Part shown: piece after piece, positions 16,728 through 24,760 of the stretch
Numbering within the stretch: position 1 is the first letter of the stretch
Layout: each line of letters starts with the position of its first letter
Origin: JBBRCE01 sp038205115
Lineage (GTDB): Bacteria > Planctomycetota > Planctomycetia > Pirellulales > JBBRCE01
Reading direction: 5' to 3'
DNA: 29,508 bases
NCBI GenBank assembly: GCA_038205115.1
Contig: JBBRCE010000062.1
Span: 1-29,508 of the forward strand
Made by a program: the position numbers and the translations under genes
Notes under the pieces: generated by a model
Database searches by the model: none
What the model saw: the letters and a program-made list of their open reading frames with translations, nothing else
What the model was told of the DNA's origin: nothing

Positions 16728-16733
16728 TATAAT
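16728..16733 (+). promoter_or_regulatory. Consensus -10 box abutting the small membrane peptide gene
   Basis: A perfect TATAAT lies six bases before the ATG at 16740. Transcription starting about seven bases after the box would begin at the A of that ATG, so a leaderless messenger is predicted. No good -35 sequence lies 16-18 bases upstream, so the call rests on the -10 alone. Confidence 0.35.
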
Positions 16734-16739
16734 GCGCCA

Positions 16740-16940
16740 ATGCCTTCCACTCCTCACCGCTGGCAGTTCAGCCTACGAACGATATTCGTCGTGATGACGA
16801 TCGCGGCCCTCGTGTGTGGCCTTACCATTGAGATTCGGCGGGAACAGATACGAGAGTTGATCCTCACCATTTCGCGCAGAGTCCCGCCGGAGTCGGCTAG
16901 GGAAATCAGCATTAGGACGAGTCCGAATCCGTACCCGTGA
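16740..16940 (+). CDS. Small single-helix membrane protein with planctomycete FSLR motif (66 aa)
   Basis: The product starts MPSTPHRWQFSLRTIF and continues into one hydrophobic helix (about residues 14-32), followed by a short, charged, Arg-rich tail ending SPNPYP. The phrase W/F-Q-F-S-L-R followed by a hydrophobic helix is seen at the N-terminus of many small planctomycete membrane proteins, whose function is not known. The other protein in this window with the same phrase is the minus-strand gene at 23494. ATG at 16740 is chosen over 16719 because the motif pattern begins there and a TATAAT box would make upstream codons untranscribed. It sits alone between the CapK-like gene and the first sulfatase. 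The tail may be truncated relative to longer family members. Confidence 0.6.
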   Translation: MPSTPHRWQFSLRTIFVVMTIAALVCGLTIEIRREQIRELILTISRRVPPESAREISIRTSPNPYP

Positions 16941-17123
16941 CCGTTCCGCTAGCCGGCTACTCATTTCTCAGCATCGCACTATGAGGACACCACCCGCCGC
17001 GGCCAATTGTAGACTCGCGGGCCGTGCGGTCGGTAAGATAATGATCCTTGACTGGTCATGCTCGCCATTGGCAACGTTGGCTCCGCGATTGTCCTGTTCG
17101 CGCTTGTGAGAAAAATCTGGTCC

Positions 17124-18881
17124 ATGTTCGCGCAATTGACTCGATTGATGATGGGCATGTCCCTGCTGGTTTCGCTTACTTGCTCACTGCTCGCCGCTGA
17201 GCCGGCCGCGGCCAAGCGGCCGAACGTGCTGCTAATTTTGGCGGACGACGTCGGCTTTTCTGACCTTGGCTGTTACGGCGGCGAGATTCGCACCCCGTAT
17301 CTCGACACCTTGGCGGCCGGCGGACTGCGGTTCACGCAATTCTATAACTGCGCGCGGTGTTGCCCGTCGCGCGCCTGTTTGCTAACCGGGCTTTATCCGC
17401 ACCAAGCGGGCGTCGGCTTGATGACCTCCGATCGCGGCGCGAAATTTCCGGGCGCGGGCGATCAGGGCGAAAAATTTCCCGGTTACCGGGGCGCTCTGAA
17501 CGAACATTGCGTCACAATTGGCCAAGTGCTCAAGTCGGCCGGATATCGCACCGCCGCCGTCGGCAAGTGGCACGTGGGCGATCGCGAACTGCCGACTGCG
17601 CGGGGCTTTGACGATTTCTACGGCTTTGTCAGCGGCTATGCCGTGGATTCGTGGGATCAACGGATGATGATCCGACTGCCAGCAGGTAAACCGCAACGCA
17701 TTTACAAGCCAGGCGAATTTTTTGCCACCGACGCCATCACCGATCACGCTTTGGATTTTTTGCAGGAGTTCGAAAAGTCCAGCGAACCGTGGTTGATGTA
17801 TGTTGCCTATCAGGCGGCCCACTTCCCTGTGCAATCGAAGCCGCAAGACATGGTCGATTATCCCAAGCTTTACGCCCAGGGCTGGGATGTGATCCGCCAG
17901 CAGCGGCTCGAGCGGCAAAAACAAATCGGTCTGGCTCCCCGCGATGCGTTGCTGCCCGCGCGCAGCAAGATTCCGCAAGTCGCTGCGGCCAAGCGGATGG
18001 GCTCGCTCACGCCCGATCAGAACAATCCGGCCTGGGATTCGCTGCCTGCGGATCGCCGGGCGGATCTTGCGCAGCGAATGGCCGTGTATGCCGGCATGAC
18101 GACCGGCATGGATCGCAACATCGGGCGGCTACTGGACGACCTAAAGCAGAGCAACCAATTGCAAAACACGCTGATCCTGTTCATGAGCGACAACGGCGCC
18201 TGCGCCGAGTGGGAGCCGTTCGGATTCGAAATGTCGCCCATCGCCAACCCGCAGCCTGGGCATGGCATCAACCAAGGCACGCAAGCCTTGCCCAACAAGC
18301 TCTATCGTGGCGAAGAGTTGGCGCAGCTTGGCGGTCCCCGATCGCTTCCCAGTTATGGTTCGGGCTGGGCCAACGCTTGCAACACGCCGTGGCGTCTCTA
18401 CAAACACTTCAATCACGAAGGCGGCATTGCCTCGCCGCTGATCGTCTCTTGGCCAGCTTCCATCAAGCCTGTGGCGGCAAATGCAGCCGGAATCGACAAT
18501 TGGGTCACCAAGCCTGCCCACCTGATTGACATCATGGCCACGTGCATTGAACTCAGCGGTGCCAAGTATCCCAAGACGATCGCGGAGCAGACAATTGTGC
18601 AGCCAGAGGGCGAAAGCCTGGTCCCGTGGTTCAAAAACGATCGGCCAAACGACACGCAGCCGCGTGATCTGTTTTGGGAGCATGAAGGCAACGCCGCCAT
18701 GCGGCACGGCGATTGGAAATTGGTTCGCGCCGGCCGCCACGGCGAGTGGGAACTGTACGATATCCATGCCGACCGCACCGAGTTAAACAATCTGGCTGCG
18801 GCTCAGCCCAAACTTGTCGCCGAAATGGTGAATCAATGGACGATTTGGGCCGCGCGCACACACGTGACTCCCGCGCCGTAG
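17124..18881 (+). CDS. Sulfatase 1, arylsulfatase-type, exported (585 aa)
   Basis: Type I sulfatases hydrolyse sulfate esters using a formylglycine made from Cys or Ser. Here the motif is C79-C-P-S-R83, within CARCCPSRACLLTGLYPHQ, so it is the Cys type. Metal-binding D41 and D42 are in LLILADDVGFSDLGCYGG, and the second signature appears as AVGKWHVGD. The overall look matches the Pseudomonas-type arylsulfatase branch (S1_4-like), including FNHEGGIASPLIVSWP near residue 435. A Sec signal peptide ends near LLAAEPAAA, so it should be periplasmic or outside. ATG at 17124 is used because the signal peptide starts there; ATG at 17058 adds 22 residues that break it. It is the first of three sulfatases in a row. 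The natural substrate is unknown. Confidence 0.93.
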   Translation: MFAQLTRLMMGMSLLVSLTCSLLAAEPAAAKRPNVLLILADDVGFSDLGCYGGEIRTPYLDTLAAGGLRFTQFYNCARCCPSRACLLTGLYPHQAGVGLMTSDRGAKFPGAGDQGEKFPGYRGALNEHCVTIGQVLKSAGYRTAAVGKWHVGDRELPTARGFDDFYGFVSGYAVDSWDQRMMIRLPAGKPQRIYKPGEFFATDAITDHALDFLQEFEKSSEPWLMYVAYQAAHFPVQSKPQDMVDYPKLYAQGWDVIRQQRLERQKQIGLAPRDALLPARSKIPQVAAAKRMGSLTPDQNNPAWDSLPADRRADLAQRMAVYAGMTTGMDRNIGRLLDDLKQSNQLQNTLILFMSDNGACAEWEPFGFEMSPIANPQPGHGINQGTQALPNKLYRGEELAQLGGPRSLPSYGSGWANACNTPWRLYKHFNHEGGIASPLIVSWPASIKPVAANAAGIDNWVTKPAHLIDIMATCIELSGAKYPKTIAEQTIVQPEGESLVPWFKNDRPNDTQPRDLFWEHEGNAAMRHGDWKLVRAGRHGEWELYDIHADRTELNNLAAAQPKLVAEMVNQWTIWAARTHVTPAP

Positions 18882-18964
18882 TTGCCCCGCGGCGCGCTAA
18901 CATCAACGCTCAAACGAAATCACTCGACGCGGACGTCATCAATTCAAACTCGGAATTTCGATCC

Positions 18965-20617
18965 ATGAACGACTGGTTAAAGATTATTCGCCGGTATTTA
19001 TCATTGCTGCTGGGCGGGGCGCTGATGTCGCTCGCGCCTCACGGCTTACGAGCAGCGGAGCGGCCGAACATCGTGTTTTGTTTTGCCGACGATTGGGGCC
19101 GCCACGCCAGCATTTATAAAGAGATCGATGGTCCGGGCTCCTGGAACGACGTCGTCAAAACGCCCACGTTCGACCGTCTGGCGCGCGAAGGCGTGGTCTT
19201 TCGCCGAGCGCACGTCAACGCGCCTTCATGCACGCCCTGTCGCAGCGCGCTACTGTCTGGACAATACTTCTTTCGTACCGGCCGCGGCGCCATCTTGCGC
19301 GGTGCAACTTGGGATTCGAGCATTCCCAGTTATCCGCTGTTGCTGCTGGATTCGGGATATCACATCGGCAAAAGTTTCAAAGTCTGGAGCCCCGGTACGC
19401 CCGCCGACGCGCCCTACGGCGGCCAAAAATATTCGTATCAAAAGGCGGGCGGCGCGATCAATCAGTTTTCGACTCTCGGCATGCGGATGCTCGCGGAAGG
19501 AAAGACGGCCGACGACGTCCGCAAATTGGTGTTCGACCAGGTGCGCGACAACTTCACCCAATTCATCGCCGATCGCAAGCCGGGACAACCGTTTTGCTAC
19601 TGGTTCGGTCCCACCAATACGCATCGCAAATGGGCCGCAGGCAGCGGCAAAAAGCTGTGGGGCATCGAGCCCGATTCACTCAAAGGGAAAATGCCCGCCT
19701 ATCTGCCCGACGTGCCCGAAATTCGGGAAGACGTGGCCGATTACCTGGGCGAAGCGCAAGCCTTCGACGCCGCAGTGGGCGTGATCGTCGAACAACTGCG
19801 TAAAACTGGCGAGCTCGAAAACACGATCGTCGTCGTCAGCGGCGATCACGGCGCCGGCGGCTTCCCCTACTGCAAATGCAGCTTGTACGATTCCGGCACC
19901 GGCGTGGCGCTGGCGATTCGCGGTCCCGGCGTGAAGCCCGGCCGCGTCGTCGACGACTTTGTCAACCTGATGGACCTGGCGCCCACATTTTTGGAATTGG
20001 GCGGCCTCAAGCCGCCAGAAGTCATGACCGGACGCAGCATCGTGCCGCTGTTGACTTCTGAAAAGGCAGGGCAAATCGATCCTCAGCGCAATTTTGTCGT
20101 TACCGGGCGCGAACGCCACGTCGATGTCGCACGCCCCAACAATGCGCCGTACCCGCAACGCGCAATACGCACCAAGGAGCATCTGCTGATCATCAACTTC
20201 AAGCCAGATCGCTGGCCGATGGGCAATCCGTATCATCTCGACACTGCGGATAAAGAGCCCACCGTGCAAGAACTCACGGAAGACACGCGGGCGACATTCC
20301 AAGACATGGATGGCAGTCCCACAAAGGCCTGGTTGGTGAGTAATCGGAATCGGCCCGATGTGAAACCGTTTTACAATTTGGCATTTGCGCCCCGCCCACG
20401 CATCGAACTTTACGACACGGCCAAAGATCCCGATCAGGTCAAAAACGTGGCGGACAATCCGGCCTACGCCAAAGTCCGCGACCAACTCGAAGCGCAATTG
20501 ATGTCCGTTCTTGATCAGGCCAACGACCCGCGACTCAAAGACGACGGCGCGTATTTCGAAAAGACAATCAACTCGGGTCCGCAGCCAATCACTCCCAAGA
20601 ATCCCGCCAAAAAATAG
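18965..20617 (+). CDS. Sulfatase 2, heparan N-sulfatase-like, exported (550 aa)
   Basis: The formylglycine motif is C89-T-P-C-R93 in NAPSCTPCRSALLSGQYFF, and D42/D43 lie in IVFCFADDWGRHASIY. The DWGRHASIY variant and the spacing up to the active site recall the N-sulfoglucosamine sulfohydrolase (S1_8-like) branch rather than the arylsulfatase branch; this is a resemblance, not proof of N-sulfatase activity. The N-terminus has a hydrophobic signal sequence ending near GLRAAERP. ATG at 18965 gives this signal; the long frame back to 18713 overlaps the end of sulfatase 1 and has a non-family sequence. It follows sulfatase 1 by 83 bases and precedes sulfatase 3 by 15, so the last two are very likely co-transcribed. 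An active heparan-like desulfation role would agree with the amino-sugar gene nagB, but that is inference. Confidence 0.92.
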   Translation: MNDWLKIIRRYLSLLLGGALMSLAPHGLRAAERPNIVFCFADDWGRHASIYKEIDGPGSWNDVVKTPTFDRLAREGVVFRRAHVNAPSCTPCRSALLSGQYFFRTGRGAILRGATWDSSIPSYPLLLLDSGYHIGKSFKVWSPGTPADAPYGGQKYSYQKAGGAINQFSTLGMRMLAEGKTADDVRKLVFDQVRDNFTQFIADRKPGQPFCYWFGPTNTHRKWAAGSGKKLWGIEPDSLKGKMPAYLPDVPEIREDVADYLGEAQAFDAAVGVIVEQLRKTGELENTIVVVSGDHGAGGFPYCKCSLYDSGTGVALAIRGPGVKPGRVVDDFVNLMDLAPTFLELGGLKPPEVMTGRSIVPLLTSEKAGQIDPQRNFVVTGRERHVDVARPNNAPYPQRAIRTKEHLLIINFKPDRWPMGNPYHLDTADKEPTVQELTEDTRATFQDMDGSPTKAWLVSNRNRPDVKPFYNLAFAPRPRIELYDTAKDPDQVKNVADNPAYAKVRDQLEAQLMSVLDQANDPRLKDDGAYFEKTINSGPQPITPKNPAKK

Positions 20618-20632
20618 CCAAAAGGTTCCGGC

Positions 20633-22240
20633 ATGCAAACTCATGGAAAACGGTTTCTGCTCTTGTCCACGTTGCTGTGCGCTCCCATCGTACTGCACCA
20701 GGCAACGATGACGCTGGCCGCCGAGAATACCAAAAAGCCCAATATCGTCTACATCTTGGCCGACGATTTGGGGTACGGAGATCTCGGCTGCTACAACAAA
20801 GACTCGAAGATCCCCACTCCCAATCTCGATCAGTTGGCCCATGAGGGCACGCGATTCACCGATGCGCACGCGCCAACGTCTGTTTGTACGCCTACGCGAT
20901 ATGCAATTCTCACTGGGCGCTACGCCTGGCGCACGCGTCTGCAACGTGGCGTGCTTGGAGTGTTCGGTCAACCGCTGATCGCCGCAGACCGGCTGACTGT
21001 GCCCTCGCTGCTCAAGCAAAATGGCTACAAAACCGCTTGCATCGGCAAGTGGCATCTCGGCTGGACGTGGCCAACCACAGACGGCAAGCCGCCGCATTGC
21101 AATCAGACCGAGCGATTGAGCAACGTCGATCTCGCCAAGCCGGTCGAAGATGGCCCCACGACGCGCGGCTTCGATCATTACTTTGGCACCGACGTGCCGA
21201 ACTACCCGCCGTACTGCTTCATCAACGACAATCGAACCGTCGGATTGCCGACCTTGCCGGACACCGGACGGCTGGGCGGCTTCAATATTCCCGGGCCAAT
21301 GGTTCCGGACTGGAAGCTCGTCAACATTCTGCCGGAACTGACCAAGCGCGCAGTGAGTTGGGTGGAGGGCGCGGCAAAAAGCGATCAGCCGTTTTTTCTC
21401 TATCTGCCGCTCACCTCGCCGCATTTTCCCGTGGTGCCCGCGCCAGAATTCAAAGGCAAGAGCCAGGCGGGCGACTACGGTGACTTCGTCGCCCAAACCG
21501 ACTGGACGGTGGGCCAAGTGCTCGACGCCTTACAGCGCGGTGGCGTGGCCGACAACACGTTGGTGATCTTCACCAGCGACAACGGACCGGAAATTTCCGG
21601 AGAAGTGAACCCCGGTGCATACGATCGCGCACTGCAGTACAAACATTTCAGCATGGGCGAACTTCGCGGCGCAAAGCGCGATACCTGGGAAGGCGGGCAC
21701 CGCGTACCCTTCATCGCCCGCTGGCCGGGCAAGGTGGCAGCCGACAAAGTGAATCCGCAAATGATCTGCCATGCCGATCTGCTGGCCACCCTGGCCGCGC
21801 TGCTGGGCGCCAAGTTGCCAGCCAATGCCGGCGAAGACAGCTTCAACATTCTGCCCACGCTGCTCGATCAAAACTTAGATCACTCCGCCCGCGAGGCCAC
21901 CGTCCACCACGCTTGCAGCGGCAAGTTCGCCATCCGCCGCGGCGACTGGGTCTACATCGATTCGGCCAGCGGCGACGACAATGGCACCCAAGGCGAGCCG
22001 GCGTGGTTCAAGGCGCAGCGCAATTACACGGCCGACAAACTCGATGCCCAATTGTTTAACGTCAAAGACGACTTGGCCGAACATCATAACCTGCTGATCG
22101 ACCGCCGCCAGATTGCCGACGAATTAAAGCAGCTGCTGGAGAAGTACAAGCGCGATGGACGTAGCACGCCGGGCGAGCCACAAAAAAACGACGTGCCCAT
22201 CGGCAGCCGCCCCGCTAAGAAAAATCCGCCAACCGAGTGA
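20633..22240 (+). CDS. Sulfatase 3, arylsulfatase A/GALNS-like, exported (535 aa)
   Basis: Catalytic motif C85-T-P-T-R89 is in TSVCTPTRYAILTGRY, with D44/D45 in YILADDLGYGDLGCYN and the second signature ACIGKWHLGW. The sequence follows the arylsulfatase A/N-acetylgalactosamine-6-sulfatase pattern, with HRVPFIARWPGKV near residue 359. A signal peptide ends near MTLAAENTKKP. The start at 20633 has AAAAGG about eight bases upstream and lies only 15 bases after sulfatase 2, so it is translated from the same message. It is strikingly similar to sulfatase 4 on the opposite strand at 24761-26431 (shared TTRGFD-YFGTDVPN segment), which points to a duplication. The C-terminal tail ends in a Lys/Pro-rich stretch. 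Substrate not known. Confidence 0.93.
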   Translation: MQTHGKRFLLLSTLLCAPIVLHQATMTLAAENTKKPNIVYILADDLGYGDLGCYNKDSKIPTPNLDQLAHEGTRFTDAHAPTSVCTPTRYAILTGRYAWRTRLQRGVLGVFGQPLIAADRLTVPSLLKQNGYKTACIGKWHLGWTWPTTDGKPPHCNQTERLSNVDLAKPVEDGPTTRGFDHYFGTDVPNYPPYCFINDNRTVGLPTLPDTGRLGGFNIPGPMVPDWKLVNILPELTKRAVSWVEGAAKSDQPFFLYLPLTSPHFPVVPAPEFKGKSQAGDYGDFVAQTDWTVGQVLDALQRGGVADNTLVIFTSDNGPEISGEVNPGAYDRALQYKHFSMGELRGAKRDTWEGGHRVPFIARWPGKVAADKVNPQMICHADLLATLAALLGAKLPANAGEDSFNILPTLLDQNLDHSAREATVHHACSGKFAIRRGDWVYIDSASGDDNGTQGEPAWFKAQRNYTADKLDAQLFNVKDDLAEHHNLLIDRRQIADELKQLLEKYKRDGRSTPGEPQKNDVPIGSRPAKKNPPTE

Positions 22241-22291
22241 CGGCTGAAATCGGTCGCCCCGGATGTCAATCGTGCCGTTCACATTGGCTCG

Positions 22292-22315
22292 GGTTCGATC
22301 GCGATGATCGAAACC
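22292..22315. terminator. Hairpin between convergent sulfatase 3 and isomerase-like genes
   Basis: GGTTCGATC (22292-22300) pairs with GATCGAAACC (22306-22315) with one bulged base and a five-base loop, giving about nine pairs. It lies between two convergent genes and could end transcription from either side, but there is no T tract in either direction. A second, longer-range pairing GTCGCC/GGCGAC (22318-22323 with 22349-22354) follows. Confidence 0.35.
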
Positions 22316-22411
22316 GCGTCGCCTGGCAGGCAACCTGGCGCGGGCCGCGGCGACTGATTGTGAAGCTGCGTCAACGCGGTCTGAGAAGCGCATGTCCGCG
22401 CGCTGGCCTCG

Positions 22412-23371
22412 CTAGGCCAGAGATTTTTGCACCACGCCGCGGAGCTTTTCCAGCGCGGTTTTGGCCACCAGCAAGGCGTCTTGCTTCCAGTAGCTCGGGT
22501 TGAACAGTTCGATCGAGAGATAGCCCTGGTAGCCGATGGCCTTAAGATTGCGGAACAACTCGCCCAGCGGCGCGACGCCATCGCCGGGATACACGCGCTG
22601 CGCGTCTTTGATTTCCGCCCGCGCAGGCTCGCCGGGGTAGTCGTTGGTGTGCAGCACGTGCATGGCATGGCCGCTCAGCAGTTTGATCGCCGTGGGATCG
22701 GAGCCGCCTTTATAAAGATGATAAACGTCCAGCAGCAGGCAGGCTTGGGCGTGGCCACTTTCGATGGCCACAAACGCGACTTCGCTCAAGCGGCTCAGTG
22801 TTTTCGAAAAGCCCCATAGTTCGACTTCCGGTGTCACGCCCATTTCTTCGCCCAGCACCAGCAGCGCGCGGTAACGCTCGGCCGCTTTGCGCAAATCGAA
22901 GTTTGCCAGATCGGTTGCGCCCACCGGCGGCGCGGCGATGCGTTTGCCGCCAATTTGCCGCACCAGGTCCATGTCGCGACGAGCTTGTTCGAGCCCTTTT
23001 TTACGCGCGGCTTCGTCTTCGACAATCCACGGCGCAAAGCCAATGGCGCTTTCGACGGTCATGCCATGATCGGCAATTCGCTTGCCGAGATCCCGAAGCG
23101 AACCGCCCGCCTTGACGAACGTTTCCAACTGCTTGATCCACGGTTCCAAGGCCTGATAACCGGCCTTGGCGGCGATTTCCACTTCGGCTTGAATGCCAAG
23201 GTCTTGTCCGCGAATGGTGCTGGTATTCAGACAATAGCCAAATGGCTCAGCCGCTGTCCGTTCGGACTGCGCGGCCTGGGCTTGCGAATGAACCAGGCCG
23301 GCCGCCACGCTACCGCCAACCGCCAGGCCCGCGGCCGTAAGTAATGTACGACGAGAAATTTGCTGCGGCAT
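22412..23371 (-). CDS. Tat-exported sugar phosphate isomerase/epimerase-like TIM barrel (319 aa)
   Basis: The N-terminus MPQQISRRTLLTAAG followed by a Gly/Ala-rich hydrophobic stretch and AQA is a twin-arginine signal (SRRTLL), so the protein should be exported folded, probably with a bound metal. The rest is a xylose-isomerase-like TIM barrel (AP_endonuc_2 fold) with acidic and His residues at strand ends: TPEVELWGF, CLLLDVYHLYKGG, VLHTNDYPGEP and YLSIELFNP. The frame runs open back to 23950, but that part is Arg/Cys-rich and antisense to the next gene, so ATG at 23371 is preferred. The terminator at 23467-23488 separates it from the gene upstream. Its place among sulfatases suggests carbohydrate breakdown, but the reaction is unknown. 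Confidence 0.87.
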   Translation of the reverse strand: MPQQISRRTLLTAAGLAVGGSVAAGLVHSQAQAAQSERTAAEPFGYCLNTSTIRGQDLGIQAEVEIAAKAGYQALEPWIKQLETFVKAGGSLRDLGKRIADHGMTVESAIGFAPWIVEDEAARKKGLEQARRDMDLVRQIGGKRIAAPPVGATDLANFDLRKAAERYRALLVLGEEMGVTPEVELWGFSKTLSRLSEVAFVAIESGHAQACLLLDVYHLYKGGSDPTAIKLLSGHAMHVLHTNDYPGEPARAEIKDAQRVYPGDGVAPLGELFRNLKAIGYQGYLSIELFNPSYWKQDALLVAKTALEKLRGVVQKSLA

Positions 23372-23466
23372 GATATTGAGTCGCGGTGCGGGACGTGAAA
23401 TCGATAACCCCAAGTCTGCTCGGCAACTTAAACCGTGCCATGACGATTCGCAAGCTGTCGACACAC

Positions 23467-23488
23467 AAAAAGCGGCTCGGGCAGCCGC
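23467..23488 (-). terminator. Intrinsic terminator of the membrane protein gene at 23494
   Basis: Read on the minus strand, GCGGCT and AGCCGC form a perfect six-pair stem with a five-base loop (stem 23472-23488), followed directly by five T residues (A run 23467-23471 on the plus strand). It begins five bases past the stop codon. This is the clearest Rho-independent terminator in the window. Confidence 0.75.
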
Positions 23489-23493
23489 GACAA

Positions 23494-24093
23494 TCAATTT
23501 TCGCGGATGGGCATGTGCGCCAATAATCCGCCCGTGTAAGAACTGACGAACACGGCAAACAGCAGCGCCGCCGTCGGACCGAGTGCGGGCGTGCCGGCGA
23601 TGATGGCCGTCAAAATGCCGATGGCACCGCCTAAAATCGAACCCGCCGCGCCCCAGTTCACGGCGTAGCGGACGGCCAGCCGGCCTCGGTCCTGCTTCAG
23701 CCCCACGATCAGTCCGGCGGCAGTGAACATCGCAGCCCCAATTCCGACATTGCAGGGCACCATATCTCGCTGATAGATGGCCGCTTCGATCGCGTTGCCA
23801 TGAATGGCAACCAGCAAAAAACCGGCCAAGGCGCCAGCGGCCGAACCGACTTCGCTGGCAGAATTCAACGGCCGCCCATAGCGAACGACAAAGCCGACAA
23901 CGCCCATTGTGATCAGGCCAGCCAGCCAACCCCACATCGTTTGCGTCCACAACGCCAGGGCAACCGTGGCCGTGAGTCCAAACAGCCAGCGGAGGCTGAA
24001 CTGAAACGGTGATCCGCTCGGCGATTGCCGCGGATCGTCGGCGATTGGCGCGGACTCGTTGTCCGTGTGCGAGGGCGATTCTGGACGAAGCAT
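23494..24093 (-). CDS. Polytopic membrane protein with FSLR motif (199 aa)
   Basis: No named family is recognised. The first 30 residues are polar and Ser/Pro-rich (cytoplasmic), followed by FQFSLRWLFGLTATVALALW, the phrase seen before a hydrophobic helix in many planctomycete proteins and also in the 66-residue protein at 16740. Five or six hydrophobic helices then fill residues 35-195, with Gly/Ala-rich stretches such as GSAAGALAGFLLVA and AAGSILGGAIGILTAIIAG, giving two internally similar Gly-rich hairpins. ATG at 24093 is the only sensible start; its ribosome binding site is weak. The gene has a terminator right after it and a 667-base gene-free region before it, so it is probably its own transcript. 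Function unknown. Confidence 0.7.
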   Translation of the reverse strand: MLRPESPSHTDNESAPIADDPRQSPSGSPFQFSLRWLFGLTATVALALWTQTMWGWLAGLITMGVVGFVVRYGRPLNSASEVGSAAGALAGFLLVAIHGNAIEAAIYQRDMVPCNVGIGAAMFTAAGLIVGLKQDRGRLAVRYAVNWGAAGSILGGAIGILTAIIAGTPALGPTAALLFAVFVSSYTGGLLAHMPIREN

Positions 24094-24760
24094 AACGAGT
24101 CGGCCGAGCAGTCTTGGTTCAGCAGGAAGTGCGTAGGGCGGCGGTTAACGTCGGTGAGGCGTGGAGTGGGCCAAGGGCGACGCTCCGATTGCTTCGCAAG
24201 ACCGCAGTCGCGCCGGCCGTGTTGGCACAATCCCCAGCCCAGGTTTAGTTATCGTATGCCGTTGACTCCACGACGGCAATCGTCAAGACCGCAGCGCAGA
24301 TCGCTAGCGTGGCTTTTGGCTCACGCATACAGAGCACGCTTGAGTGGACGTGCGGCCGCATCGAACAACAGTCGCTGACCAGCGTCCGGCAAAAAGCTCA
24401 CTTGGCGCCAGTTTGGTCGAAATCGTCGGGTGATGGAGTGGAGTGGATGACCAAAACGTCAGGCCGCTTGGTTGTGAATTCGATCGCAGTCGGTTTTGTC
24501 ACGTGAGTCGAAGCGAGATTGACTCGTTTGAATTCCTGCAGTGGCTCAGCGACTGGGAAAGCGATTTCAACGGCGGCCGTTTCGAAAATGGGTCTCGGGC
24601 AACTTTGGTTTCTCAACCATACCAACGTCCGGCTCAACAAAAAAACCACCGACGGTATTCGCCGCGCGGAATATGGCCGCGGCGAAGTTCGCTGCAGCGG
24701 CGTGCAGGTTATGTGCCGGTGGTCAGCCGAATCCTGAGCCGGTTGTCGTAACCGTCGTTG
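24094..24760. other. Gene-poor region, possible decayed coding sequence
   Basis: No convincing intact gene lies here. Between about 24398 and 24740 several frames look partly protein-like: a minus-strand frame 24398-24649 (83 codons from GTG, few Arg, ends DDFDQTGAK), and plus-strand pieces around 24443-24600 and 24590-24737 (NHTNVRLNKKTTDGIRR) in different frames. This could be a decayed gene or chance. A weak hairpin GGTT-GTCGT-AACC at 24741-24753 lies just past the stop of sulfatase 4. The promoter of the membrane protein gene should be at the left end. Confidence 0.4.

Noticed and set aside
15882..16757. 291-codon minus-strand frame over the CapK-like gene
   Set aside because: Antisense shadow; the plus strand has the full ANL motifs.
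19676..21517. 613-codon open frame on the minus strand across sulfatases 2 and 3
   Set aside because: It is exactly antisense to two well-supported sulfatases; its sequence has no family motif and follows from the GC-rich codon pattern of the other strand.
23372..23950. In-frame N-terminal extension of the isomerase-like protein to 512 residues
   Set aside because: The added part is Cys/Arg-rich, overlaps the upstream membrane gene and crosses its terminator; a complete Tat signal begins at 23371.
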